From Pseudomonas sp. (GTDB lineage Bacteria > Pseudomonadota > Gammaproteobacteria > Pseudomonadales > Pseudomonadaceae): 64,000 nucleotides of DNA. The notes beneath the pieces were generated by a model that saw only the letters and a program-made list of their open reading frames with translations, was not told the DNA's origin and ran no database searches. This document shows, in pieces, positions 8,830-17,308 of this stretch; position 1 is the stretch's first letter; each line of letters starts with the position of its first letter. The stretch is from positions 124,001 through 188,000 of the forward strand of contig JAUSOF010000002.1 in NCBI GenBank assembly GCA_030656145.1. The letters run 5' to 3'. The position numbers were made by a program, and so were the translations under genes.

Positions 8830-9363
8830 TCAGATGGCCGAGTCCAGTTCCTCGATAGTCAGGTTTTGATTGGTAAAGACACAGATGGACGCGGCAATGT
8901 TCAGCGCCTTTTCTGCGATTTCGTGGGCCGACATTTGTTCGGTGTTCTGCAGCAAGGCCAGCGCCGCCGCCTGGGCGAAACCGCCGCCGGAACCCATGGC
9001 GATCAGGCCGTGCTCCGGTTCTACCACGTCGCCATTGCCGGTAATGATCAGGGAGGCGTCTTTGTTGGCCACTGCGAGCATGGCTTCCAGGCGGCTTAGC
9101 GAACGGTCGGTGCGCCAGTCTTTGGCCAGCTCGACGGCGGCGCGTACCAGGTGGCCCTGGTGTTTTTCCAGCTTGCCTTCGAAGCGCTCGAACAAGGTGA
9201 AGGCATCTGCGGTGGCACCGGCAAAACCGGCTAATACCTGACCGTGATACAGGCGGCGAACTTTTTTCGCGTTGCCTTTCATCACGGTATTACCGAGGGA
9301 AACCTGGCCGTCGCCGCCCATGACGACTTTGCCGTGGCGGCGCACTGAAACGATGGTGGTCAA
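8830..9363 (-). CDS. hslV: HslV, peptidase subunit of the HslVU protease (TTG start)
   Basis: This 177-residue proteasome-like threonine peptidase has Thr2 ([19 protein letters not shown]) as the N-terminal nucleophile after Met removal. The start is placed at the TTG at 9363. The family sequence begins exactly there, Thr must directly follow the initiator, and GGAG lies 8 nt upstream. The longer open frame to 9429 runs through the promoter and would bury the catalytic Thr. Conserved blocks include [18 protein letters not shown]. It is the first gene of hslV-hslU-DUF971, with a sigma-32-type promoter about 40 bp upstream. Confidence 0.97.
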   Translation of the reverse strand: MTTIVSVRRHGKVVMGGDGQVSLGNTVMKGNAKKVRRLYHGQVLAGFAGATADAFTLFERFEGKLEKHQGHLVRAAVELAKDWRTDRSLSRLEAMLAVANKDASLIITGNGDVVEPEHGLIAMGSGGGFAQAAALALLQNTEQMSAHEIAEKALNIAASICVFTNQNLTIEELDSAI

Positions 9364-9408
9364 GGGGGAGTCTCCACGCAGCGGGGCGAAAGTGCCCAAT
9401 GCAGTTTC

Positions 9409-9437
9409 AAATGGGGGGGCGCGCCGCACTTTTCAAC
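9409..9437 (-). promoter_or_regulatory. Sigma-32 (RpoH) type heat-shock promoter of hslVU
   Basis: On the minus strand, -35 GTTGAAA (9431-9437) and -10 CCCCATTT (9409-9416) are separated by 14 bp. The E. coli RpoH consensus is CTTGAAA, 12-15 bp, CCCCATnT, so only one base deviates. The predicted transcript start falls about 40 nt before the hslV TTG codon. Confidence 0.8.
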
Positions 9438-9511
9438 CGATAACCGGTGATTCTCGACTAAACGGTGTGGTTGCGCCTGTAACAACAGGTTGCCGAAAGC
9501 GCCGAAGCCGA

Positions 9512-9536
9512 CGACCGGCTCAAGCAGAGCCGGTCG
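9512..9536 (-). terminator. Hairpin after the SPOR-protein gene
   Basis: A 10-bp GC-rich stem (CGACCGGCTC / GAGCCGGTCG) with a 5-nt loop lies 10 bp beyond the stop of the SPOR gene. No U-run follows on the minus strand, so it is only a candidate terminator. Confidence 0.4.
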
Positions 9537-9545
9537 GAGTGAGGG

Positions 9546-10235
9546 TCAGCGGTTCTGCCGTTGCTGCAGCAGCAAGTTGCTGAAGCCGTTGGCAGACAGG
9601 GCTTTTTGCGAGACCGCAAGCTGCTCGCGGTTGCTGAAGGGGCCGACCAGTACGCGGTACCAGGTTTCTTCGCGGACCGTGCCGGACTCCACACGCACGT
9701 TCTGGCCCAGCAGGATGATTTGAGCGCGCACGCTTTCGGCATCATCCTTGCGCCGGAACGAGCCGGCCTGGAGGAAAAACTGGGTGCTGAGCGGTGCCTG
9801 GACCACGGGGGCGGCTGGTGCTACTGGCGGCGCAGGCGGCGGCGTTTCGCCGTTGAGTGCGGCCAGGGCGCGCGCGGCGTCGATCTTCGCCGCTTCGGCT
9901 GGGGTCACCGGTTGTTGCACAGGAGCAGGAGGCGGCAGGGCGTCTGGCGGCACGATGACTTCCGACTCGGGCAGCAGGGTGTAAAAGTCGTACTTGGGCT
10001 TGGTCGGCTCTTGCGTGGCGGGTTTCGGCGTCGCCTGGTTGCTGGCGCGCGCGGTCTCGGCCTTGTTGCGTTTGACCGCATCGCCACCCGGCTGCAGGTT
10101 CATCAGTAGCATGACGAACACCCCGACCACCAGGCCGCAGGCCAGCCAGATCCAGCCGGGCACGGGTTTCTTCGCCGGTGCCTTGTAGCGGCTGGCGCCG
10201 CGTTTGGCCGGGGGCTTCTTGCGTGCGGCTGCCAC
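9546..10235 (-). CDS. SPOR-domain cell-division protein, FtsN-like
   Basis: This 229-residue bitopic inner-membrane protein has a short basic cytoplasmic N-terminus (residues 1-26, rich in Lys/Arg/Pro). One membrane helix follows (WIWLACGLVVGVFVMLLMNL, about 28-47), then a Pro/Ala-rich periplasmic linker. The C-terminal SPOR domain (about 150-225) contains FFLQAGSFRRKDDAES and WYRVLVGPFSNREQL. SPOR domains bind denuded septal peptidoglycan. Its place between argS and hslV and the domain order resemble FtsN, but sequence alone does not prove equivalence. The start is GTG immediately after the argS stop codon, with GGAG inside the argS end, implying translational coupling. Confidence 0.85.
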   Translation of the reverse strand: MAAARKKPPAKRGASRYKAPAKKPVPGWIWLACGLVVGVFVMLLMNLQPGGDAVKRNKAETARASNQATPKPATQEPTKPKYDFYTLLPESEVIVPPDALPPPAPVQQPVTPAEAAKIDAARALAALNGETPPPAPPVAPAAPVVQAPLSTQFFLQAGSFRRKDDAESVRAQIILLGQNVRVESGTVREETWYRVLVGPFSNREQLAVSQKALSANGFSNLLLQQRQNR

Positions 10236-11975
10236 TTACATGCGCTCCAGGGTTTCCAGGCCAAGCAACTCCAGGCCCTGCTTGAGTGTGCGGCCGGTTA
10301 AAGCAGCCAGGCGCAAACGGCTCTGCTGGGTTGCCTGGTCCTCGGCGGCGAGGATCGGGCAATGCTCGTAGAAGCTGGAGAACAATCCGGCTACGTCGTA
10401 CAGGTAGGCGCAGAGCAGGTGCGGTTCGCCCTTGTCGGCCACGCTGCCCAGCACTTCGTTGAACTGTGCGAGCTTGCCGGCCAGTTCGATTTCATGGGCC
10501 GCCTGCAGGTCGAGGCTGCCTTCAATCGCCTCGAAGCCCTTGCCCAGCTTGCGGAAAACGCTGGCCACCCGGGTGTAGGCGTACAGCAGATAGGGCGCGG
10601 TGTTGCCCTCGAAACTGAGCATTTGTTCGAAGTTAAAGCGGTAATCGCTGGTGCGATGCTTGGACAGGTCGGCGTATTTAACCGCGCCAATACCGACCGC
10701 GTGAGCGATGCTGCGCAGCTCGCTTTCATCTAACTCCGGGTTCTTGCCCTTAACCAGGCTGTAGGCGCGTTCTTCGGCTTCATCGAGCAGGTCGATCAGC
10801 TTGACCGTGCCGCCGTCGCGCGTCTTGAACGGGCGGCCGTCGGCGCCGTTCATGGTGCCGAAGCCCATGTGTTCGAGTTGCATGCCGTCATGCACGAAGC
10901 CAGCGCGGCGCGCCACTTCGAAGGTCATCTGGAAGTGCAGGGCCTGGCGCTGATCGACGAAATACAAGGCGCGGTCGGCGTTCAGCACCTGACTGCGATA
11001 GCGCATGGCAGCCAGGTCGGTGGTGGCATAGAGGTAACCGCCGCCGGCCTTTTGCACGATCACGGGCAGCGGGTTGCCTTCGGCGTTCTTGAACGCGTCC
11101 ATGAACACGCACTGGGCGCCGTCGCTCTCGCTGAGCAGGCCCTTGGCCCTCAGGGCGTCGACGATGCCCGGCAGTTCGGCGTTATAGGCGCTCTCGCCCT
11201 TGACGTCGGCTGGGCTCAGTTTGACGCCGAGGCGGTCGTAGGCTTTCTGGCAGTGCGACAGGGAAATCTCGTTGAAACGGTGCCACAGGCGCATGCACTG
11301 GGCTTCGCCGGCTTGCAGTTGCACCACCAGTTCGCGGGCGCGCTCGGCAAACTCGGCGGAATCGTCGAAGCACTTTTTCGCTGCGCGGTAGAAACCTTCC
11401 AGGTCGGCCAACTCGCTTTCGGCGGCGGCCGGGTTGGCTTCCATAAAGGCCAGCAACATGCCGAACTGGGTACCCCAGTCGCCAACGTGGTTCTGCCGGA
11501 TCACCTGGTCGCCGAGAAACTCCAGCACCCGCGCCACGGCATCGCCAATGATGGTGGAGCGCAGGTGGCCGACGTGCATTTCCTTGGCCAGGTTCGGCGA
11601 GGACAGGTCGACCACCACCGTCTGCGGGTTGCCGGCTTTGCGCACGCCGAGCTTGGCGTCGGCGAGCAGGGCGTCCAGGCGCGCGGCCAGGGCCTGGGTG
11701 TTCTGGTAGAAATTGAGGAAGCCTGGGCCGGCGATCTCGACCTTGCTGATGTCGGCATTGGCGGGCAAGGCGGCAATCAGCTTTTCGGCCATGTCGCGCG
11801 GCTTCATGCCGGCCGGCTTGGCCAGCATCATGGCGATGTTACTGGCGAAGTCGCCGTGGCTCTTGTCCTTGGTGTTCTCCACCTGGATCGTCGGGCTCAG
11901 GCCCTCGGGCAGCACGTCTTCGGCGGTGAGGCGGTTCAGGGCTTGCTGGATCAGGTGGCGAATGCTGTCTTTCAT
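10236..11975 (-). CDS. argS: Arginyl-tRNA synthetase
   Basis: This 579-residue class I aminoacyl-tRNA synthetase charges tRNA-Arg. An N-terminal Add1 domain (about 1-85) precedes the catalytic domain. The HIGH signature appears as HVGH in [17 protein letters not shown]. The region [19 protein letters not shown] replaces the KMSKS motif, as usual for this enzyme. The C-terminal DALR anticodon-binding domain ends in GLETLERM. The stop codon abuts the GTG of the SPOR gene. Upstream, 362 bp separate it from priA and are filled by repeats, so argS probably has its own promoter or relies on read-through across them. Confidence 0.98.
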   Translation of the reverse strand: MKDSIRHLIQQALNRLTAEDVLPEGLSPTIQVENTKDKSHGDFASNIAMMLAKPAGMKPRDMAEKLIAALPANADISKVEIAGPGFLNFYQNTQALAARLDALLADAKLGVRKAGNPQTVVVDLSSPNLAKEMHVGHLRSTIIGDAVARVLEFLGDQVIRQNHVGDWGTQFGMLLAFMEANPAAAESELADLEGFYRAAKKCFDDSAEFAERARELVVQLQAGEAQCMRLWHRFNEISLSHCQKAYDRLGVKLSPADVKGESAYNAELPGIVDALRAKGLLSESDGAQCVFMDAFKNAEGNPLPVIVQKAGGGYLYATTDLAAMRYRSQVLNADRALYFVDQRQALHFQMTFEVARRAGFVHDGMQLEHMGFGTMNGADGRPFKTRDGGTVKLIDLLDEAEERAYSLVKGKNPELDESELRSIAHAVGIGAVKYADLSKHRTSDYRFNFEQMLSFEGNTAPYLLYAYTRVASVFRKLGKGFEAIEGSLDLQAAHEIELAGKLAQFNEVLGSVADKGEPHLLCAYLYDVAGLFSSFYEHCPILAAEDQATQQSRLRLAALTGRTLKQGLELLGLETLERM

Positions 11976-12097
11976 GGTCTGCTCGGTCGGCCGTTGTCAG
12001 CGGCGGCGCGCGAAGGCGCTGGTGGAAAATTGGCCATTATCGGCGCCCAAAGGGCACCGCTTCAAGCGGCACGTCATAAGCGGCAGGTAAAAGCCGT

Positions 12098-12148
12098 GTA
12101 GGGTGCGCCGTGCGCACCACCTGCCGGTGTGTCAATGGTGCGCACGGC
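12098..12148. repeat. GTAGGGTG...GTGCGCACC hairpin repeat, copy 1
   Basis: GCCGTGCGCACCA (12107-12119) and TGGTGCGCACGGC (12136-12148) form a perfect 13-bp stem. The left part, GTAGGGTGCGCCGTGCGCAC from 12098, recurs with one change at 47119-47139 in this window, showing a dispersed intergenic repeat. Confidence 0.75.
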
Positions 12149-12150
12149 CT

Positions 12151-12314
12151 AGGAGGCTGTCCGAGAACAGACTGACCTACTGCGGAAAAGCCGGATTGGT
12201 CATTTTCCGCGCTCTTTTTCGTTAAATAGAGCGACTATTCGCCTCAAAAGAGCACAAAAACTGCCTCAAGCCGGTCTTTCCCTCGCTACGGTCGCTGTTC
12301 TCGGACAGCCTCCT
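12151..12314. mobile_element. 164-bp MITE-like inverted-repeat element, copy A
   Basis: The element has a perfect 20-bp terminal inverted repeat (AGGAGGCTGTCCGAGAACAG at 12151-12170, complement at 12295-12314). It carries no open reading frame of note. Its interior (CTACTGCGGAAAAGCCGGA..., CTATTCGCCTC..., CCTCAAGCCGG, CTTTCCCTCGCTACG) is shared with the 165-bp element at 59096-59260. Size, termini and duplication fit a non-autonomous miniature element or a large extragenic palindrome. It lies between priA and argS, and would fold into a long hairpin in RNA. Confidence 0.65.
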
Positions 12315-12337
12315 CGCAGCCTGTCGCGCATCCTGCT

Positions 12338-14557
12338 TCAGAATAAATCTATCGGGTCGACATCCAGCGACCAGCGTACCGCGCGCCCGCTGGGCATCTG
12401 CTCCAGGGCGAGCATCCAGGTGCTGAGCAGGCGATGCAGGGGCGCACGGGCGTTGGCTTGCACCAGGAGTTGCGCGCGGTAGCGACCGGCACGACGTTCC
12501 ATCGGTGCCGGTACCGGGCCAAGCAGTTCGATGCCGCTTAGCTTGAGTTCGTTCAATAACAATTCGGCCTCGCTGCAGGCCTCATCGAGAAAGCCTTCGG
12601 CCTGCCCCGGCTTGTGCGCTTCGGCGCGCAGCAATGCGAGGTGGCAGAAGGGCGGCAGCCCGGCACTGCGGCGCTCGCTCAGGGCTTGTTCGGCGAAGGC
12701 GAAATAGCCCTGTTCGGTCAGTTGCACCAATAAAGGATGGTCGGCCAGGTGACTCTGAATGATCACTTTGCCCGGCTCCTCGGCACGGCCGGCGCGACCG
12801 GCGACCTGAACAATCAGCTGGGCCATGCGCTCGCTGGCGCGAAAATCGGCGGAGAACAACCCGCCGTCGGCGTCGAGAATCGCCACCAGGGTCACGCGCG
12901 GGAAGTGGTGGCCCTTGGCGAGCATCTGGGTGCCGACCAGGATGCACGGCTCGCCGCGTTGCACGGTGTTGAACAGGGTGGTCATGGCCTCTTTGCGTGA
13001 GGTGCTGTCGCGGTCCACACGTAATACCGGTACGTCGGGAAAGAGAATCTCCAGCCGTTCTTCCGCGCGCTCGGTGCCGGCCCCGACTGGGCGCAGGTCG
13101 ACGTTGTTGCATTTCGGGCAGTTGCTCGGCTGGCGTTCGACGTGGCCACAGTGGTGGCAGCGCAACTCGCCGGAGCGCTGGTGCACGGTCATCCGTGCGT
13201 CGCAGCGCGGACACTCCGACAGCCAGCCGCAGTCGTGGCAGAGCAGGGTCGGGGCGAAGCCACGGCGATTGAGAAAAACCAGCACCTGCTGGCCAGCCGT
13301 CAGGGTCTTGGCGATGGCTTGCTGCATGGGCGCGGAAATGCCCGAGTCCAGCGGCCGGCTCTTTACATCGAGGCGCAGAAAGCGCGGCTGTTTGGCGCCG
13401 CCGGCCCGTTCGCGCAGGTGCAGCAAGGCGTAGCGGCCGCTGTGGGCGTTGTGCAGGCTTTCCAGCGATGGCGTGGCCGAGCCGAGCACAATCGGGATGC
13501 TTTCCTGGTGCGCGCGCACCACGGCCAGGTCGCGTGCGTGATAGCGCAGGCCTTCTTGCTGTTTATAGGATGCGTCATGTTCTTCATCGATGATGATCAG
13601 GCCGGGGCGCTGCATCGGGGTGAACAGCGCGGAGCGCGTGCCGATGATGATGTCGGCCTCGCCATCGCGGGCGGCGAGCCAGGCGTCCAGGCGCTCGCGG
13701 TCGTTGACTCCGGAATGGAGCAGGGCGATCCGCGCGTTGAACCGTCGCTCGAAGCGCGCCAGGGTCTGCGGGCCGAGGTTGATCTCCGGGATCAGCACCA
13801 GCGCTTGCTTGCCGGCTTCCAGGGTCTCGCGGATCAGCTGCAGGTAGACCTCGGTCTTGCCACTGCCGGTTACCCCCGCGAGCAGAAAGGCATTGAAACG
13901 CCCTGCGCCTGCGCGGATGGCTTCGGCTGCAGCGCGTTGCTCCGGGTTTAGGGGCAGCTCCGGTTCCGCCAGCCAGTTGAGGTGGCGCTCGCTGATGATG
14001 TGCCGGCGTATCTCGACGTGGACCAGGCCTTTTTCGCGCAGCAGGCCGAGGCTTTCCTTGTTTATTTGCAACTGAGCAAGCAATTGATGAGCGACGCCGT
14101 GCGGGTGCTGGGCGATGGTCTGCAGGGCATCGCGTTGGCGGGGTGCGCGGCTCAGGCGCGGGTCATCCAGTTTGGCGCCTTCGGCTATATGCCAGAAGCG
14201 CTCCTGGCGCGCCTCTGCCGGTTCGCCCTGGCGCAGCAGTGCCGGCAGGGCCCAGCTGAGGGTGTCGCCCAGGCTGTGCTGGTAATACTGCGCCGTCCAC
14301 AGGCACAACTTGAACAGCGCAGGCGGCAGTGGCGATTGGGCGTCGAGCAATTGCAGTGCGGGTTTGAGCTTGTCTGCGGGAACCTCGCTGTGATCTGTCA
14401 CCTCGATCAAAATACCGATCAGCTCACGCCGGCCAAAGGGTACACGCAGTCGTGCGCCCGGCTGCAAGGCGCTGCGCGGCACACCGGGCGGGGCGCGGTA
14501 GTCGAACAGGCGGCGCAGCGGCGAGGGCAGGGCAATGCGCAGAATGGCGTCGGGCAC
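12338..14557 (-). CDS. priA: Primosomal replication restart helicase PriA
   Basis: This 739-residue 3'-5' DNA helicase recognises stalled forks and reloads DnaB. An N-terminal 3'BD is followed by a winged-helix region. Helicase motifs are Walker A (GVTGSGKTEVY) and DEEH (IIDEEHDASYKQQ). A zinc-binding insert carries paired CxxC motifs (CHDCGWLSECPRCD, CHHCGHV, CPKCNN). The helicase C domain contains QVAGRAGRAEEPG. It is divergent from rpmE with a 169-bp spacer that must hold both promoters. The downstream spacer to argS is filled with repeats. Confidence 0.98.
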   Translation of the reverse strand: MPDAILRIALPSPLRRLFDYRAPPGVPRSALQPGARLRVPFGRRELIGILIEVTDHSEVPADKLKPALQLLDAQSPLPPALFKLCLWTAQYYQHSLGDTLSWALPALLRQGEPAEARQERFWHIAEGAKLDDPRLSRAPRQRDALQTIAQHPHGVAHQLLAQLQINKESLGLLREKGLVHVEIRRHIISERHLNWLAEPELPLNPEQRAAAEAIRAGAGRFNAFLLAGVTGSGKTEVYLQLIRETLEAGKQALVLIPEINLGPQTLARFERRFNARIALLHSGVNDRERLDAWLAARDGEADIIIGTRSALFTPMQRPGLIIIDEEHDASYKQQEGLRYHARDLAVVRAHQESIPIVLGSATPSLESLHNAHSGRYALLHLRERAGGAKQPRFLRLDVKSRPLDSGISAPMQQAIAKTLTAGQQVLVFLNRRGFAPTLLCHDCGWLSECPRCDARMTVHQRSGELRCHHCGHVERQPSNCPKCNNVDLRPVGAGTERAEERLEILFPDVPVLRVDRDSTSRKEAMTTLFNTVQRGEPCILVGTQMLAKGHHFPRVTLVAILDADGGLFSADFRASERMAQLIVQVAGRAGRAEEPGKVIIQSHLADHPLLVQLTEQGYFAFAEQALSERRSAGLPPFCHLALLRAEAHKPGQAEGFLDEACSEAELLLNELKLSGIELLGPVPAPMERRAGRYRAQLLVQANARAPLHRLLSTWMLALEQMPSGRAVRWSLDVDPIDLF

Positions 14558-14627
14558 GCGGTGGGCTCCAGGGTAGACGGATGCGATCTTAGCACGCGGC
14601 CTCGCGACAGCCGGCGTCAGCGGTGGC

Positions 14628-14655
14628 TTGCGTCGTGGCGGCGCTCTGGTATCAT
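14628..14655 (+). promoter_or_regulatory. Candidate sigma-70 promoter of rpmE
   Basis: TTGCGT (14628-14633), 16 bp, TATCAT (14650-14655) gives a plausible -35/-10 pair with a leader of about 65 nt before rpmE. Confidence 0.5.
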
Positions 14656-14726
14656 CCTCGGCCTAATTCAGTGCGGTACTCGACAATAATGTCGGGTGGC
14701 GGCATGTCAGCCCCGAGGAATACACC

Positions 14727-14942
14727 ATGAAAGCCGATATCCATCCGAACTACGTAGGCCTCACTGCTACCTGCAGCTGCGGTAACGTGATCGAAACCCG
14801 CTCTACCCTGGGCAAGCCGATGAGCCTGGACGTGTGCAACGAATGCCACCCGTTCTACACCGGCAAGCAGAAAATGCTGGATACCGGCGGCCGTGTTGAT
14901 CGCTTCAAGCAGCGTTTCGGCATGTTCGGCGCCAAGCAGTAA
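14727..14942 (+). CDS. rpmE: 50S ribosomal protein L31
   Basis: This 71-residue L31 is of the zinc-binding (C+) type: cysteines at 16, 18, 37 and 40 (CSCGN and [13 protein letters not shown]). A C+ L31 loses out to a zinc-free paralogue under zinc limitation in many bacteria; no such paralogue is in this window. The start has a GAGGAA ribosome site. It is followed by a rho-independent terminator that overlaps the beginning of the next gene. Confidence 0.98.
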   Translation: MKADIHPNYVGLTATCSCGNVIETRSTLGKPMSLDVCNECHPFYTGKQKMLDTGGRVDRFKQRFGMFGAKQ

Positions 14943-14968
14943 GCTTGCGCGCAGCGACGGGTGCCCTG

Positions 14969-15769
14969 ATGGGTGGTTCCTCGCTACTGAAAAAGGCGTC
15001 CCTTGTGGGCGCCTTTTTTATGTCCGTGTTTTACCTGGCGCCTGTTCTGGCGTTTTGTCCGGCGCCCGGCAAATTACCAAACGTGAACGTGCAGCGGGTC
15101 GTCGATGGCGATACCTTGCGCTTGCAGGATGGGCGCAGTGTGCGCTTGATCGGTCTCAATACCCCCGAGCTTGCGCGTAAGGGGCACAGTGCCGAACCCT
15201 TTGCCGAGCTTGCTCGTCGCCGCTTGAGCGAGTTGGTGGCAGCCAATGACGGGGCTGTTGGCTTGCAGCTTGGTCGGGAGCCGAAAGATCGCTACGGGCG
15301 CACCCTGGCGCATGCCTACGACCGCAAGGGGCGTAATCTTGAGGCGCAGTTGTTGGCCGAAGGGCTGGGCTATTTGGTGGCGATTGCGCCCAATGTGGCG
15401 CTGGTCGAGTGCCAGCAGGCGGCCGAACGGCTGGCGCGGCAGTCGCGTGTCGGCCTCTGGCGGCGCTCGCCGGTACAGACGCCTGCGCAACTGAGTCGTG
15501 GCGGTTTTGCTCTGGTCGAGGGCCGGGTCGAGCGGGTCGAGCGCAATCGCGGCGGGGTTTGGCTGGAGCTGGGTGATTCGCTGGTTGTGCATGTGCCACC
15601 ACAGGCGCTGGATGGCTTTGATCTCCGGCAGTTGCAGGGTTTGGCCGGTCGCCAAGTCGAAGCCCGGGGCTGGATAATTGATCGTTCCAGGCGTACTGCA
15701 GGCAAGCCAGGGCAGGCGCGCTGGATGCTGCCTGTGACCCATAAAGCGATGCTGGGGGTGCTGCCATGA
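14969..15769 (+). CDS. Secreted thermonuclease (SNase) family protein
   Basis: This 266-residue protein has a staphylococcal-nuclease-like domain (about residues 35-150). Signature pieces are VVDGDTLRL, RLIGLNTPE and DRYGRTLAHAY, which supply the acidic calcium ligands and catalytic Arg/Glu. The C-terminal 70 residues look like a second beta-rich domain (VEGRVERVERNRGGVWLELG). The N-terminus LLKKASLVGAFFMSVFYLAPVLAF is a good Sec signal peptide. With the ATG at 14969 the positive n-region is included; starting at 15020 would remove it, and a TTG at 14945 also exists. The 3' end overlaps the next gene by ATGA, so the two are translationally coupled. Confidence 0.85.
   Translation: MGGSSLLKKASLVGAFFMSVFYLAPVLAFCPAPGKLPNVNVQRVVDGDTLRLQDGRSVRLIGLNTPELARKGHSAEPFAELARRRLSELVAANDGAVGLQLGREPKDRYGRTLAHAYDRKGRNLEAQLLAEGLGYLVAIAPNVALVECQQAAERLARQSRVGLWRRSPVQTPAQLSRGGFALVEGRVERVERNRGGVWLELGDSLVVHVPPQALDGFDLRQLQGLAGRQVEARGWIIDRSRRTAGKPGQARWMLPVTHKAMLGVLP
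14990..15019 (+). terminator. rpmE terminator overlapping the next gene's signal-peptide codons
   Basis: The stem AAAAAGGCG (14990-14998) / CGCCTTTTT pairs perfectly and continues as CCC/GGG past one bulged T, with a TTGT loop and a final run of six T. It is a canonical terminator 48 bp after the rpmE stop. In frame the same bases encode KKASLVGAFF of the downstream nuclease. Confidence 0.85.
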
Positions 15770-17205
15770 ACCTGCGTCATTGGGTCTTAGGGGTGCTGCT
15801 CGTTCAACTGGCCGGTTGCGCGGTCAACCCCGCCACCGGGCGCAACAATTTCGTGATGATGAGCGAGCAGCAGGAACTGGCGCTCGGTCAGCGCTACAGC
15901 CAGGAAATTCTCAAGCAATACCCGCGTTATGCCGACGAAAAACTACAGGCTTATGTCCAACAGGTCGGCGAGCGAGTGGCCAGGCACAGTCATCGCAGTC
16001 AGCTCAATTATCAGTTCACCGTGGTGGACAGTCCGGATATCAATGCCTTCGCCCTGCCGGGCGGTCATATCTATATCCATCGCGGGCTACTGGCCTACCT
16101 CAACTCGGAAGCCGAGCTGGCTGCGGTGCTGGGCCACGAGGTCGGGCACGTCACCGCACGGCATGGCGTGCAGCAGCAAAGCCAGTCGAGTGCCTGGGGG
16201 ATTCTCGGGCAGGCGGTGGCGATTGGCACCGGCGTCGGTGCGGCGGCCGAACTGACCAACGTCCTCGGTAGCGCCTTCGTGCGTGGCTACGGTCGCGATA
16301 TGGAGTTGGAGGCCGATGGCCTGGGTGCCCAGTACCTGGCGCGCAGTGGCTATGACCCGCAGGCGATGATCGAAGTGGTCAGGGTGTTGAAGGGCCAGGA
16401 AGACTTCGCCCGCGATCAGGCGGCCAAGCGTGGGCAGGTGCAGCCGGCTGGCGGCTATCACGGCGTATTCGATACCCATCCGGATAATGATCGGCGTCTG
16501 CAGCAGGTTCTGGGGCCAGCGCGGGCACTGGCAACCGGGCAGCAAGAGGTCAATCGCGATGCTTTTCTCAAGCATCTGAATGGGCTGCCATTTGGCGATT
16601 CCGCAGCCAGTGGGGTGCGCCGCGGGCAGCATTTCTACCATGCCGAGCTGGACTTGACCCTGACGTTCCCGCAAGGCTGGAGCATGGTCAATCGGCCGGA
16701 TGCGCTGATCGCTCACAGTGCCGATCAGCAGGCCTTTATTGCCATGACCCAAGAAGCCAATCCGCAGCGCCTCTCTGCTGCCCAACTGCTGCGCCAGCGG
16801 GTCGGCGGGCAGCGGCTGGAGGCTGAGAGCGAATGGCGCCAGGCCGGCTTATCGGGTTACAGCGCCATCATTCCTGGCGCTACCGCCAAGCGCGTCGCGG
16901 TGCTGCTGCACGGGCAGCGCGCTTACCTGTTTGTTGCGGCGGTACGCGGACAGGCAACGCTCGCCGCCCACGATCAACGTTTTCTCGGCGTGATCAAGAG
17001 CGTTCGCTCGCTTACTGTCGCCGAGCGGCGCCTTGCAGAGCCTCTGCGGCTGCATCTGGTCAAGGCCAAAAGTGGGCAAAATATGGCGGCGCTGGCCAGG
17101 CAAAGCAAGTTGCCGGGCGATGCCCTGGCGACCCTGCGGCTGCTCAATAATTTATATCCCACAGGTGAACCAGCCCCTGGCAGCTGGCTCAAGGTCGTGC
17201 GTTAG
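15766..17205 (+). CDS. M48-family periplasmic metalloprotease lipoprotein
   Basis: This 479-residue protein starts with a lipoprotein signal (LAGC lipobox, lipidated Cys18). A peptidase M48 domain contains the zinc site H124-E-V-G-H128 and a downstream ELEAD segment giving the third ligand. The middle region is a membrane-protease accessory domain. The C-terminal about 50 residues (LVKAKSGQNMAALARQSKLPGDALATLRLLNN) resemble a degenerate LysM repeat. It is related to the YggG/BepA type proteases that act on misfolded outer-membrane proteins; the exact substrate is unknown. It overlaps the nuclease gene by 4 bp. Confidence 0.88.
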   Translation: MNLRHWVLGVLLVQLAGCAVNPATGRNNFVMMSEQQELALGQRYSQEILKQYPRYADEKLQAYVQQVGERVARHSHRSQLNYQFTVVDSPDINAFALPGGHIYIHRGLLAYLNSEAELAAVLGHEVGHVTARHGVQQQSQSSAWGILGQAVAIGTGVGAAAELTNVLGSAFVRGYGRDMELEADGLGAQYLARSGYDPQAMIEVVRVLKGQEDFARDQAAKRGQVQPAGGYHGVFDTHPDNDRRLQQVLGPARALATGQQEVNRDAFLKHLNGLPFGDSAASGVRRGQHFYHAELDLTLTFPQGWSMVNRPDALIAHSADQQAFIAMTQEANPQRLSAAQLLRQRVGGQRLEAESEWRQAGLSGYSAIIPGATAKRVAVLLHGQRAYLFVAAVRGQATLAAHDQRFLGVIKSVRSLTVAERRLAEPLRLHLVKAKSGQNMAALARQSKLPGDALATLRLLNNLYPTGEPAPGSWLKVVR

Positions 17206-17234
17206 CCACGTTATCCGGGCAAGGCTAAACGGTC

Positions 17235-17264
17235 TTGTGCAGATGTATACAACTTGCGTATCCT
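17235..17264 (+). promoter_or_regulatory. Candidate maeB promoter with TGTATACA operator-like palindrome
   Basis: TTGTGC (17235-17240), 18 bp, TATCCT (17259-17264) is a possible -35/-10 pair. The 8-bp palindrome TGTATACA (17244-17251) lies between the two hexamers, a position where a repressor would block polymerase. Confidence 0.4.
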
Positions 17265-17308
17265 CGGCCGCCTGCCTGTTCAACAGCCAAAAAAGCGGAA
17301 ATGCCCCT

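Noticed and set aside
10869..12101. 410-codon plus-strand frame over argS
   Set aside because: It is a shadow of argS in the opposite strand; no start signal and no family match.
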